Source: Aphrocallistes beatrix (taxonomy: Eukaryota > Porifera > Hexactinellida > Sceptrulophora > Aphrocallistidae). Taken from it: a stretch of DNA of 64,000 nucleotides. The notes beneath the pieces were generated by a model. The model had not been told where the DNA came from and did no database searches. It worked only from the letters and a program-made list of their open reading frames with translations. The stretch spans positions 5,642,523-5,706,522 of the forward strand of contig OY725489.1 of NCBI GenBank assembly GCA_963281255.1. The letters run 5' to 3'. Made by a program: the position numbers and the translations under genes. Shown here piece after piece: positions 1 through 9,567 of the stretch (the stretch's first letter is position 1; each line of letters opens with the position of its first letter).

Positions 1-169
1 GGGAGAGATTTCTTCTGCTCTTTTATTGTATCAGAAAGCGACTGACCGTCCAGACTTAACTATAAGAGTATTTAGAATGAAATTGCGTGAACTGCTTAAT
101 GACATCTGCGTTAAGCATGTTCTAGGGAGACCACTAGCGCATGCATACACCATTGAGTTTCAAAAGTGA
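1..169 (+). pseudogene. Helitron Rep fragment
   Basis: Tail of a Helitron replication-initiator N-terminal region. Position 1 falls inside the codons for the conserved TFTCNPKW stretch, which is fully visible in the second copy. The frame ends in a stop at 167-169, just where family members continue into the HUH motif that binds metal for strand nicking. The nicking motif and the tyrosines are absent, so no nuclease can be made. Confidence 0.8.
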
Positions 170-208
170 GACAACTGAAATGAGACAACTGAAACGATAA
201 ATAAATAC

Positions 209-679
209 GTGATTGATCAACTTCCTGGAGAAGTAAAGGTATTACTGAGTGCAGACTCAGTAGATACCAGTCAGGCAGCTATGTATCCTACTGAATACCT
301 TAATTCTATTACGCCTACTAGCTTACCTCCACACCGCCTCTACCTTAAGGAGTATGCGTCAATTATACTCTTGCGCAGTCTCGATCCCACGAATGGGATG
401 TGTAATGGCACGCGATTGCTAATTAGAGCATTTTTAAACAATGTTATAGATGCTGAAATTGCCACAGGTATCCATTGTGGCAAACGAGTGTTCATTCCTC
501 ACATTATAATGACTCCTGAAACAGATTTTCCATTTGTTCTCAGACGGAAACAGTTTCCCATTCGCCCTGCCTATTGTATAGCAATCAACAAAGGGCAGGG
601 GCAGAGTCTAGAATCTGTTGGTATATTTCTACCATCTCCTGATGCTATATTAAGTCATGGGCAATTGTACGTTGCCTGA
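209..679 (+). pseudogene. Helitron helicase, C-terminal fragment
   Basis: 156 codons matching the last part of a Pif1-type Helitron helicase, which unwinds DNA during rolling-circle transposition. The visible order is family-typical: LPPHRLYLKEYASIILLR, NGMCNGTRL, then FPIRPAYCIAINKGQGQS (late motif region) and LSHGQLYVA at the end. The Walker A and B motifs are missing because a large internal deletion joins the Rep fragment to this piece. The family would continue a little beyond YVA, but a TGA follows directly. It cannot be a working helicase. The second copy at 19491-19961 is identical. Confidence 0.85.
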
Positions 680-819
680 GTCGAGTTAAGAACCCTAAGG
701 GTTTGAAAGTCATGGTTTGCGGGGCAAACTATTCCACTTCGGGTGGCGTTTGGATTAGGAATGTGGTCTACCGTTAGGTATTCCAAAACCATAATATCAA
801 TCCATCCCTTAATGATACT

Positions 820-1605
820 ATGGATCTTTCTCAAATGGATATATCATTGAGTGAAATTTCATTTTCTACTACAGACTTAAGGAATCGCTCTGAGGATGAC
901 AGAGATGACAGGGATCCAGCTCTCAGTCAACCCTCAATTCCTATTAGAGCAGCAGTATCTCTAGCAGGTACTGTCAATCGCTTCTCACTGAATATGAGGG
1001 CTCAGTTAGCCATAAGTATTGACATGGATCCTGAGTTGATTGCAGCCTATGAGAACACTTTTGTGAATATTATTGATAGCTGTTTAGGACTATATTATAG
1101 ATCCCTACGAATACGGCTATCACAAATGTTTGGGGACACTTTGAATCTGTGTCCTGTCATTGGGGACGGTAATTGTCTTTACCGTTCTTTATCTCATATC
1201 ATATTTGGTACTGAGAAACATTACGACGATTTGATATCAAAATTGATAACGAAATTCCGTAATAGTCCAGAACACACCTTAAATGTCATGCACATGTCAG
1301 GCATTACAAGTAAAGAGGAGTTGGACGATCATTTTGAGCTAATCAACATTCCAAACGAATGGGGTACAAATGTAGAATTAGCTATTTTAGGTGCTCTAGC
1401 GCATCTAGATATTTTAGTGATCAATGCAACTAATAATGATCACCAGTTTTGGAGAGTTGACACCATTTATGCACACAATATTGTGCCCGCTATTTCCCTG
1501 TGTGACCCTACCTTTAATGGTCAGAGGTTGGGTGTAGTACTACATCGACTACACAACAGCGACATGCTATACCATTTCGATCCATTTTATTACAGTAGCT
1601 CATAG
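820..1605 (+). CDS. OTU-type cysteine protease ORF carried by Helitron
   Basis: A complete 261-aa ORF. The N-terminal 60 residues are acidic and serine-rich. The OTU fold follows, with GDGNCLYRS at 115-123 (Asp116, catalytic Cys119), WGTNVELAILGALA at 181-194, and a C-terminal YHFDPF with catalytic His252. OTU domains cleave ubiquitin or ubiquitin-like linkages and are known in some Helitrons and Helentrons, fused to or beside Rep-Hel. Here it is a separate ORF 140 bp after the helicase remnant. The intervening 680-820 keeps a coding-like phrase (a degraded stretch that may once have joined helicase and OTU), so the first ATG at 820 may only be an internal Met of an older polyprotein. All catalytic residues are present. 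Whether it is expressed is unknown. Confidence 0.8.
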   Translation: MDLSQMDISLSEISFSTTDLRNRSEDDRDDRDPALSQPSIPIRAAVSLAGTVNRFSLNMRAQLAISIDMDPELIAAYENTFVNIIDSCLGLYYRSLRIRLSQMFGDTLNLCPVIGDGNCLYRSLSHIIFGTEKHYDDLISKLITKFRNSPEHTLNVMHMSGITSKEELDDHFELINIPNEWGTNVELAILGALAHLDILVINATNNDHQFWRVDTIYAHNIVPAISLCDPTFNGQRLGVVLHRLHNSDMLYHFDPFYYSSS

Positions 1606-2034
1606 GAATTTTTGTGCAGACGAATTCAGGATTTGAAAGCTGGCTAGCTGGATTTCCTGTAAGTGGCGCCTTTCTTGACGTTATGTCATGTGTGGCTGCT
1701 CATCCATTTTCAGCTTTGATTGAAATTGCAATGTTTATTTCATTTAAACTTAATTATTTTTGAAACAATGATTAATTATGAATCATTCTATTATTATAAC
1801 TTAGGAAATTGAATAGTAATTTGATCAAATTCCAAATTTCAATACATTTCTTTAATGTAGCGTAATTGAATCATAAACGTCCAGGTAGGTAAGTCATAAT
1901 CTACCCACTGTTCCACTAAAGTTTTGTATTGATAGGTTATTACAGCTACCAGTAGAGTACTTTCACGAACTACGAAAAGCTAGATATCTGATGCTTTCAG
2001 AGAATAACGTGTAGGAGATAATGCTAAGTAGATT
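1606..2034 (+). other. Helitron 3' non-coding region
   Basis: AT-rich sequence between the OTU ORF and the tandem repeats, shared with the second copy. I see no further reading frame or motif. Confidence 0.5.
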
Positions 2035-2178
2035 GACTCTCTTACGTGCAGATATACCATGAGACGAATGCGACTATATTACGTGCAGATATACCATTAG
2101 ACGAATGCGACTCTCTTACGTGCAGATATTCCAGGAGACGAATTTGCGCCCTCTTACGTGCAGATACACTACGAGACC
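2035..2178 (+). repeat. 37-bp tandem repeat, about four units
   Basis: Units contain CTTACGTGCAGATATACC followed by GAGACGAATGC. Two units are 37 bp, the third about 39 bp, and the fourth decays after CGAGACC. A short ORF crossing it is only a translation of the repeat. Tandem repeats in the 3' region are common in Helitrons and Helentrons. Confidence 0.85.
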
Positions 2179-2233
2179 TTTACATAATGTTATTAGAAGT
2201 TTTTTATGCAAAATCATTATTAGCGATTGATTG

Positions 2234-2357
2234 AGCTAGTAGCAAAGCTATTTTTTTCAATTAAAAATATTTTGTCAAGCCATTTACTCAGGAATTTTTG
2301 GGACAAAATAATTTTCAGCTTTTAAACTTTCCTTTGATTTAAAAATCGCTACTAGCT
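2234..2357. repeat. Subterminal 10-bp inverted repeat in Helitron tail
   Basis: AGCTAGTAGC at 2234-2243 and its reverse complement GCTACTAGCT at 2348-2357 are separated by 104 bp of AT-rich DNA. The pair is preserved in the second copy near 21516-21639. It could form a large stem-loop upstream of the 3' edge. Confidence 0.5.
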
Positions 2358-2652
2358 TAAGCAGAGTATATTGCGTGTTTTTTACAATATGTTTGTGCTT
2401 AAAATGTGAATATTTTTTGAGTTAGGATGTTCATACGGATGTGCACCAATTGATAATTTTAAAAATTTAAATTAATAGATTTTGATTGAGAAAGGCCAGA
2501 TTTGACCGGCTATAAGTACATAAATAACCATTGGATTAACAAAATATCTCATTATCGGATGATTTAGACATCCTAGAATGATATAAAAACTAAATTACAA
2601 TATATTTGGATTTGAGAATTTTTTTCAAAATTTGAGGGCCTGTCACCTTAAG

Positions 2653-3298
2653 GCCACCCAGGGCCTAGAATTAATTTTGGTCATATTTCAATTTCATGAT
2701 TAGGTTACTTCACTGAGTAGTCTAGGATCAATATTATGCAATCAATTTGCTCCTATATCATATTTCCACCTCTCTAGGGCTATGGTTCCAAATTACGTAA
2801 TACTAAATTCCTATACCATCGATTTCGTAGTTATGCATGATCCACCAACTCATGTGTTAGTCAATTCATTGTTCTCAGGTGTTTATTATGCAATATATAG
2901 GCTAAGGAAACTTGACTACTAGAATGGACTTTCATGCTCTAATATCTAAAAATATATTGACCTCATAATCTGATATCGAGGGCAAAATATCCTAAAATAG
3001 CAGAAATTTAATGGTTTCAATATGTATTGTGTTCAATAATAGAACTTTCACTATACTTCTAGTAGTCAAGGTTGCTTATTATATGAATAGTTTAATTGTT
3101 TAAATGCTAAGATATATCTCACTTACTTTTTCTGAAAAAAGCTACACAATGTAACAAACTGCATTATTTTTGAACATATTTTATCATTGTTTTTATCATA
3201 CTCTCTATTATTATTAATGGGGTTTTCAACTTAATTCAATTCACGATAATCTAAAGAATGAATTTGCTCATGATAAATGCAGAAACAATTCGGAGAGA
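2653..3298. other. AT-rich, no recognised feature
   Basis: Unique flank 3' of Helitron copy 1. I see no long ORF, repeat or RNA gene. Confidence 0.4.
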
Positions 3299-4126
3299 CT
3301 ACGTACAGTCTAAACAATTCCATTCAGGGAGATCTTGAACATCTTCAATATTTAGGCCGAGACATTTGGCATGATACCAAAGATCGCAAATGTTATACAG
3401 GATCCAATCGATTACTTCATCACAAAACCCGATACCAAAACCAACGATGCAATCGTCCTGAGTACCACCGCAAATAGCGCAAGAGTCCGAGTAAATACGG
3501 GTGACCTTGATGACTAGGAGGTTTTTGAATAGGAAGACGTGTTCGATTTCAAGTTGAACTGAATAGAGATGAGAATAGTTTGATTGACAGGTTTTCTGAT
3601 GTTTTTCAATGAAAGTATCGTAATCTGCGGCTGAGGTCGAATTTGATTTCAGTTTATTCTCGTATATAGTGCAAATGTGGCATGAATTGTATCCAATCCC
3701 ATACGAAATAACCTGAGCAGTGTCGACAGCTATTGCAGGGCAAAACACTAACGGCTAAAACCCCCGCCTGCCTTACCACTACGCATCTGGTAACACCCGT
3801 CGTAGGAGGCAACAATGCGACGAACATGAGAAGCCGATGGGTCAACTGATTGTAATATGTGTAAACGATCTCTTAAACTATCCACGTATTCTGCAGCCAA
3901 AACAAAGACTTCTGTGCTAAATTGAATGTTTTAGTGTCACAGGGAGGATGCAAATTGAGGGAAGCATGATAAATAATGAGTCCTTGGTATCCTGGGAGGA
4001 CCACTCATCGATAATATTTTGAGAATTATCAGGTTGAGAACTGATAGGAACGTTTAAAATATCGCAAATAGATTCTTCATCACTTGATGATACGAAATCT
4101 GGATCTAGAACGTTCTTCGATGCCAT
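3299..4126 (-). pseudogene. Mutator-like transposase with PHD finger, decayed
   Basis: Two minus-strand frames (4126-3917, then 3748-3299) look like the ends of one decayed gene. The first has an acidic serine patch (DPDFVSSSDEES) resembling the N-terminus of the element at 58 kb. The second has C-x2-C followed by YDTFIEKHQKTCQSNYS, which lines up with EYSEYWEKHSSECPANFS in the 58-kb transposase. It then jumps to a C-terminal PHD-type zinc finger (CAICGG, WYHAKCLGL, WNCLDC). The catalytic DDE parts are deleted. PHD fingers usually read histone tails. The family match is by eye and the fusion order mirrors the 58-60 kb copy. Confidence 0.55.
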
Positions 4127-7097
4127 TGGTTCAGTGAAAGAGCAAATTCAGTAGTACAAATTATGATATATGAATTGTTGTAACTGAAATATATTTCAAA
4201 ATATTTATGAAATCTACGGATATTTTAACATCGTTGGAATAACTTGAATAATCATTTATGTAGTAATATAATATTATTCAAATAAAAAGATGCTATTACA
4301 TTCATATTTTGAAATGGATATCATGTATTTCATACAAGTAATTGAATATTTTTGTATTAGTCAGTAATAATGTAAAGTCAAATTGTGAAAGAGACGGAAG
4401 CATTCTATTAGAGTCTCTAACTGAAAGTAAACAGTAACTACTGAGCAATTTAGAGCATTCAGTATAGAACAATCAACCAATACATCTTTACTATACTGAA
4501 TCTAAAAATCACTGTGAGTAACCTTGTAAATATACAAATTTGGATAAATTCAGAAAAAAAATGAATTCGGCTGGTTATTAAAAATCGTCACATTGGAATA
4601 AATACGGAATATTTTGAAAAGATAATCAAGAGTTAGATTATACAAAGATAAAGAAATATAAATAAGGCATCAGAATGAATTTTGAAATTTTTGATTTTTT
4701 TCGAATCTTAGCCCAGGATGGCCTTAACAATCCAGTCGATATCGACAATCAATTATTTATCGATTATTTTTTCGTATGGGCGGATTTTTTATCTCGTTTA
4801 ACCAATATTATATTATGTTTTAGTTATCACACTTACAAGTAAAAATGAAATTATGATTCATTCTAATATAAAAATTTGTTAATAAACAACATCCCACAGT
4901 GGAGAGGACTTTTAGTGGTCTAAAATACAACCTCAGTGATCTGAGGATGCATATGATCCCTAACATTGTAGATTCTATGATCGTACTATGAACAAATGTT
5001 TGTAATTTTGTCTCTTATGATTTAGTTTCCTGCCAATTACGTACAACTTTCGAATAGATAAGCGATAACCATTCAAAATATAATGTAAAAGAAACATATC
5101 AGAAATTATCGAAAAAAATAAAAAAGAATCGATGAAAATTGATCGCTAATTATCCAATCGATAAAATCAGCGACAATCCAATCGATGCGGAAATATGACA
5201 ATCGACAATCGATATTCCCATCGATTGGATTGGATTGGCATACCTGTTTAAAAGTGAGTAACTATAAAAGGTAATTAAATAGAAGCTGATGAACTCGATC
5301 ACGGAATATGAATGGTAAAAAGTGTAGACATAAATCACTGATTATATCAATTACGGCTTTGTGAAAGCTCTATGCAATGAGCAGTATCCAATGAGCATGT
5401 ATGCGAGCAAGTATTTTCTAACGAAGTAATGAAACCTTCAAGGTTGATTGTTCATTCGTACTTGGACCATAGATGTGGTGGTATAGCATTGTGTTTTAGT
5501 CTAAGTTGACTAATTCATGAATTCTCAATGAATATTCAAAATTTGAAACTAAAATAATGAAAAAAATATTTGATATTTCGCTTAGGGACTGAGCAATGTT
5601 AGAGGTATATAACATGAGCAACCTTTTAACCACTTTTGGGGATAGAATCTGCATCAATATTTGAAAATTTGAATAATTCATTAATTGAATAATTCATAAT
5701 TCTTCATCATCTTTCAATTAATTAGTCAACTTAGGTTTTAGTACATGCTAATAAACTCGCTTATTGTGCACCTTAGATCATATAAATGTTTTATCAGCGC
5801 ATAGAAACCAAATCCGTTGTGAAAAAGTGCTTTATCGACATCACATTGCGCAACAGGCAATATTTACCGGAATTCATAGTGATATTCTCACTTGCTTTTA
5901 ACATTCCTAAGGAGCATTATCGTGAAATAGAAATCTTTATTATAGCCCATTTTAGAGAAAACTACAATTTTCACTACAACACAACGAGTTTGGGCGCCTG
6001 AAAACCGGTTCATCAGACTAGAACAAATAAAATGGGATTTACCCGATCATATCTGTATTTTTCAAATAGGAAGCACCAACGTCGAAGAATTCGTCCAATG
6101 GACGTAATACTTTTGAACCAAACACTTTCGAGGTTTTCTTAATTTTAGTATGAGAAATAGAGTCGAATCCTAATGAGGGAATTGTTCTTATGGCATTATT
6201 TAGCAAAAAGTTAAGCAAAGAAAATGGCATACTAGATAGTCATTCTTGAAAGCATTACGGTCTGGCGGAATGGTTCGCCGAAAAGCAGAATATTGGGGAA
6301 TCTTTGGCCGTTCGTTGGCCATAACTTTTGATGTGTCTTTAATCAATTTTCTTCGGGTGGATTCATGTATGCCATCTACTTTATAAAAATTTGTTTTTAG
6401 GTGTTCTATGGATAATAGATTTTAAGCAAAAACCTAGGATAGAATCAAAAATTCGTTATTGAGAAAATTAACCGCAAAAATACTGCGAAAATTAAATCAT
6501 ATTATCAAAGTTATTTTTAAGGATTAATGGATAATAAATTTAAAACTTTCATATTGGTCATCAGCACAAGATTTCCGAAGTATTGAAAACTATAATATAA
6601 AGGTGGGCCTTTCCTATAATATCTTACTTTTGACTTTTTCAACTGATTCATTTAATTTTTTCAGTGCAGATTTGAATCGCATAGTTTTCTCCAAAACTAT
6701 TAATAATCGGACTAATTTATCAGATAAAACTTTTCTTAAAAATTTACCAATTTACAAGGAAGAAATCGGACACAATATGACTACAGCCATTCAAAGACTT
6801 TTTAAAATTCTTTCACCAATGGATGATCTATCTAATGAACAAACATACTTTTGAAATTTTATAAATTGCTAAAAATTCATACCCAAACACCCGACGATTA
6901 TTTTTGAGTAATTTTAACACTATTCTTTTCATAATTCTCTTTTTATTCGTAATATCAAAAACCTTCAGTTTTCGCCACCATGTTGAATTTACCAAAAGTA
7001 ATCACATTTATATTTGCTAAAAAAAGTCTCTGAAAATTGGATTTTGAAAGAAATTATATATGTCCCTCAATTTCCATTAATTTTTACTGCTTTGAAA
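4127..7097. other. AT-rich stretch without recognised gene
   Basis: Only short frames occur. One at 6603-6854 (+) has a good splice-acceptor-like TTTTTTCAG just inside it, so 6665-6854 could be a terminal exon, but its product is not recognisable. CGATTATTT and ATCGAT-type repeats cluster at 4730-5230. Confidence 0.35.
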
Positions 7098-7623
7098 TCC
7101 TTACTATTAAAACTCGATTAATGTGTGTATATATATATATATACACAAACAAACAATAATCGAGTTTTAATAGTAAGGATATACACTGCAAGATCGATTT
7201 TACGAACAACTCGGGACCCAAACTGTTCGTAAAATCGAACTTTTCGTAAAATCGATCATCCCAAGAAACTTAATTTATCTCTTAGCTCAAGACTTGTGGT
7301 TGGAAATAAATTACGTACAATATTAACTTAGTACTAGTATTAACTTAGACTGAAATTTATTATAACATTTTATTAATTACAAGAGAAACGCTATAACAGT
7401 CCCTTTTGATCTGAAAGATAATGCAAATTCGATTACTTTCAATGAACTCAATGTAGAACGTACATAGATTTAAGTTACGTTTGCTTAACCATGTAGTGGT
7501 TGGAACTACTACAAACTTCAAGTTCCAGATTACGCAATGCATTAGATGGTACATTGTTAGAATATCTAAACCAACCACAATTTGTTAGATTCATTTGTCT
7601 ATATAGACGTGAGATTAGAAATT

Positions 7624-7855
7624 TGTTCCTAAAATGAAACATTTTTGTTCGTAAAATCGAATGTTTCTGTTCGTAAAATGGAACGTTCTTGTTCGTAAAA
7701 TCGAATGTTTCTGTTCGTAAAATGGAACGTTTTTGTTCGTAAAATCGAATGTTTCTGTTCGTAAAATGAAACGTTTTTGTTCGTAAAATCGAATGTTTTG
7801 TTCGTAAAATTGAACGTTTTTGTTCGTAAAATCGAACATTTTGGTTCGTAAAAAT
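7624..7855. repeat. Tandem array of TIR-derived TTCGTAAAAT motif
   Basis: Eleven units of about 20-23 bp, each with GTTCGTAAAAT or a one-base variant, alternating TCGAATG and GGAACG spacers. The same 10-mer occurs in both terminal repeats (7200-7256, 10133-10195). If the transposase binds this motif, the array would be a cluster of binding sites. A minus-strand frame through it (repeating FYEQ) is a by-product. Confidence 0.85.
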
Positions 7856-7989
7856 CTAGTCAGTTTCAATCTTTTATTAATTGATTCTTGGGATCTGAGC
7901 GTCTATTAAGTTAACATTATCAAGTCTAGTGAATGTGTTAGGAATGCTACCAATATCTATGCTAGTCCTATGTAAAGAAAAAAAAGAGT

Positions 7990-9567
7990 TTAATTATTTG
8001 AAGAATGCTGTTGTGTCCACCTTGATATTATTCTTTGTAAAACGTTGATCTCTTCTTTTGTGCTTCCTGTCTCATTTTCTAATGTTGGGAGAATTGTTTT
8101 TAACAAATTGCTAGCATCTGATATTGGAATAATGTCTGGTGTGGGTACCAACTCTTCATCAGTCTCCTCTTGAGGTGGTTTTTCATCATGAGCGAACTGA
8201 ATAAGCTCATCGTCATTCATTTCAGCATTGCCAAAATCTTCACTATCAAGAATCCATTGCGATACAATTGCCTTTTCATCCTCTAAATCGTCACTAGTTG
8301 CCTCCTGTTCAACTACCTCAGCTTTATCAATAGGTGGTAAAATCATGTTCCAACTCGAACGTAGAGTATAAGGGACAATATCATCCCAAGCCTCAGCGGA
8401 CCATCTAATTGCGTCTTTAATGGTTATGTTTCTCTTGAATTCAGTCATCGATTTGGATTCGTTGTCCTCATCTAAGGCTTTACGCATTAATTTTTTCCTG
8501 TAATGTCTTTTAACAGTGTCTAAGACACCTTGGTCCATTGGCTGTAAGACGGAAGTTGTGTTTGGGGGGAGAAAGACACAACGTATTTTTGAATCATTAT
8601 TCATCAGAGATACTTTAGTATGACTTGGGGCATTATCTAGCAATAGAACAGCCCTTTCCTCTAAACCTAATTGGTTTAAATGATTCTTGACCGCGGGGAC
8701 GAATTCCTGTTCAAACCATCTTTCAAATAATACAGTAGTCATCCAGGCGTTTGCCTGACTATAATATACAACAGGAAGTTTGCCTTTATCTAAGTGTTTC
8801 AGCGCTCTAGGATTTTGGTATTTATATATGAATACCAAATCTAGCTTATGAGTTCCGGATGCATTAGCACAAGCCATCAATGTTACTCTCTCTTTATCGA
8901 TCTTGAACCCTTCTACTTTCAACTCATTAGGCCCTGCGAGTGTTTTAGTAGGTATCGCACGCCAACATAAACCTGTCTCATCTGCATTGTATACTTGGTC
9001 ATGGGTTAAGTTCTCCGTCAAAATTATATCTTGAAAATTTTGTATGAATGAATCAATTGACTTTTTGTCTTCACTTCCCTTCTCTCCTACAGACCGCATG
9101 TGCCTAATTCCATGTCGTTTTTTGAATTTTCCGAGAAATCCTTCACCTAATTTGACATCTTTAGATTTATCCTTCTCAAGTGCGAATCTATCAGCTTCAC
9201 CTCCCTCGCTTTGTGCAGTTAACTTATTGTCAATGATTCTGGCCTTCTCTTGTAAAAGAGTGCCTGAAATTGGTTTACCAAGGGATCGTTGTTGATCGAA
9301 GAATACCTTCAAAGCTTCGTCAAGTTTTGGGTACGCTGCACTTTTCATTGTTTTCCTTGTATCAAAATGGGGATTAGCGACGAGGAATGTTTCGATTTTC
9401 GGTCCGGATACATTTTTAATCTGACTAATTGTCGATCTCGGAATGCGATACTGAGACGCGATAGTAGAAGGAGTTGTTCCCGCCTTCAACTTTTTATACA
9501 CCTCAAGCTTCATTTCTAAACTGTATGAAGATTTCTTTCTTTTAGCTGCTCTAATCTGAGATGCCAT
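7990..9567 (-). CDS. Tigger/jerky-type transposase, intact
   Basis: A 525-aa DDE transposase that cuts and pastes the surrounding element. Domains in order: N-terminal CENP-B/psq helix-turn-helix at about 12-55 (YSLEMKLEVYKKLKAG, ASQYRIPRSTISQIKN); a second CENP-B-type DNA-binding helix-turn-helix at about 75-155 (GKPISGTLLQEKAR, FLGKFKKRHGI); RNase-H-like DDE domain with YNADETGL (Asp196), LLLDNAPSH (Asp311) and QPMDQGV (Asp345). The last two acidic residues are 34 apart, as in Tigger and jerky proteins. An acidic tail follows. No stop or frameshift is visible and the length is normal for the family. The ATG at 9567 precedes a basic MASQIRAAKRKK start. With good TIRs and TA flanks it could still be active. 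Confidence 0.93.
   Translation of the reverse strand: MASQIRAAKRKKSSYSLEMKLEVYKKLKAGTTPSTIASQYRIPRSTISQIKNVSGPKIETFLVANPHFDTRKTMKSAAYPKLDEALKVFFDQQRSLGKPISGTLLQEKARIIDNKLTAQSEGGEADRFALEKDKSKDVKLGEGFLGKFKKRHGIRHMRSVGEKGSEDKKSIDSFIQNFQDIILTENLTHDQVYNADETGLCWRAIPTKTLAGPNELKVEGFKIDKERVTLMACANASGTHKLDLVFIYKYQNPRALKHLDKGKLPVVYYSQANAWMTTVLFERWFEQEFVPAVKNHLNQLGLEERAVLLLDNAPSHTKVSLMNNDSKIRCVFLPPNTTSVLQPMDQGVLDTVKRHYRKKLMRKALDEDNESKSMTEFKRNITIKDAIRWSAEAWDDIVPYTLRSSWNMILPPIDKAEVVEQEATSDDLEDEKAIVSQWILDSEDFGNAEMNDDELIQFAHDEKPPQEETDEELVPTPDIIPISDASNLLKTILPTLENETGSTKEEINVLQRIISRWTQQHSSNN

Larger units (their letters stand above)
1..2652 (+). mobile_element. Helitron copy 1, internally deleted, 5' part outside window
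   Basis: Matches 19283-21934 base for base at a constant offset of 19282. I noticed one difference by eye (2427, a versus g at 21709). It contains a Rep fragment, the helicase C-terminus, an OTU-domain ORF, four 37-bp repeats and a 3' non-coding tail. Similarity to the second copy stops abruptly after CACCTTAAG at 2652, which marks the 3' edge of the element or of the duplicated block. The 5' end lies outside the window. Confidence 0.85.

Noticed and set aside
2035-2178. CRISPR-like array
   Set aside because: Units are adjacent without unique spacers, and the context is a eukaryotic Helitron.
2046-2234. 62-aa ORF, also at 21328-21516
   Set aside because: Runs through the 37-bp tandem repeat of the Helitron; no independent coding signal.
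4730-5230. Clustered ATCGAT and CAATCGA words as a regulatory array
   Set aside because: Spacing is irregular and the words are short; consistent with decayed simple repeats.
7615-7869. Minus-strand ORF of repeated FYEQ units
   Set aside because: It is only a translation of the TTCGTAAAAT tandem array inside the Tigger.
9044-9519. Plus-strand ORFs at 9044-9295 and 9289-9519
   Set aside because: Antisense shadows of the intact Tigger transposase.
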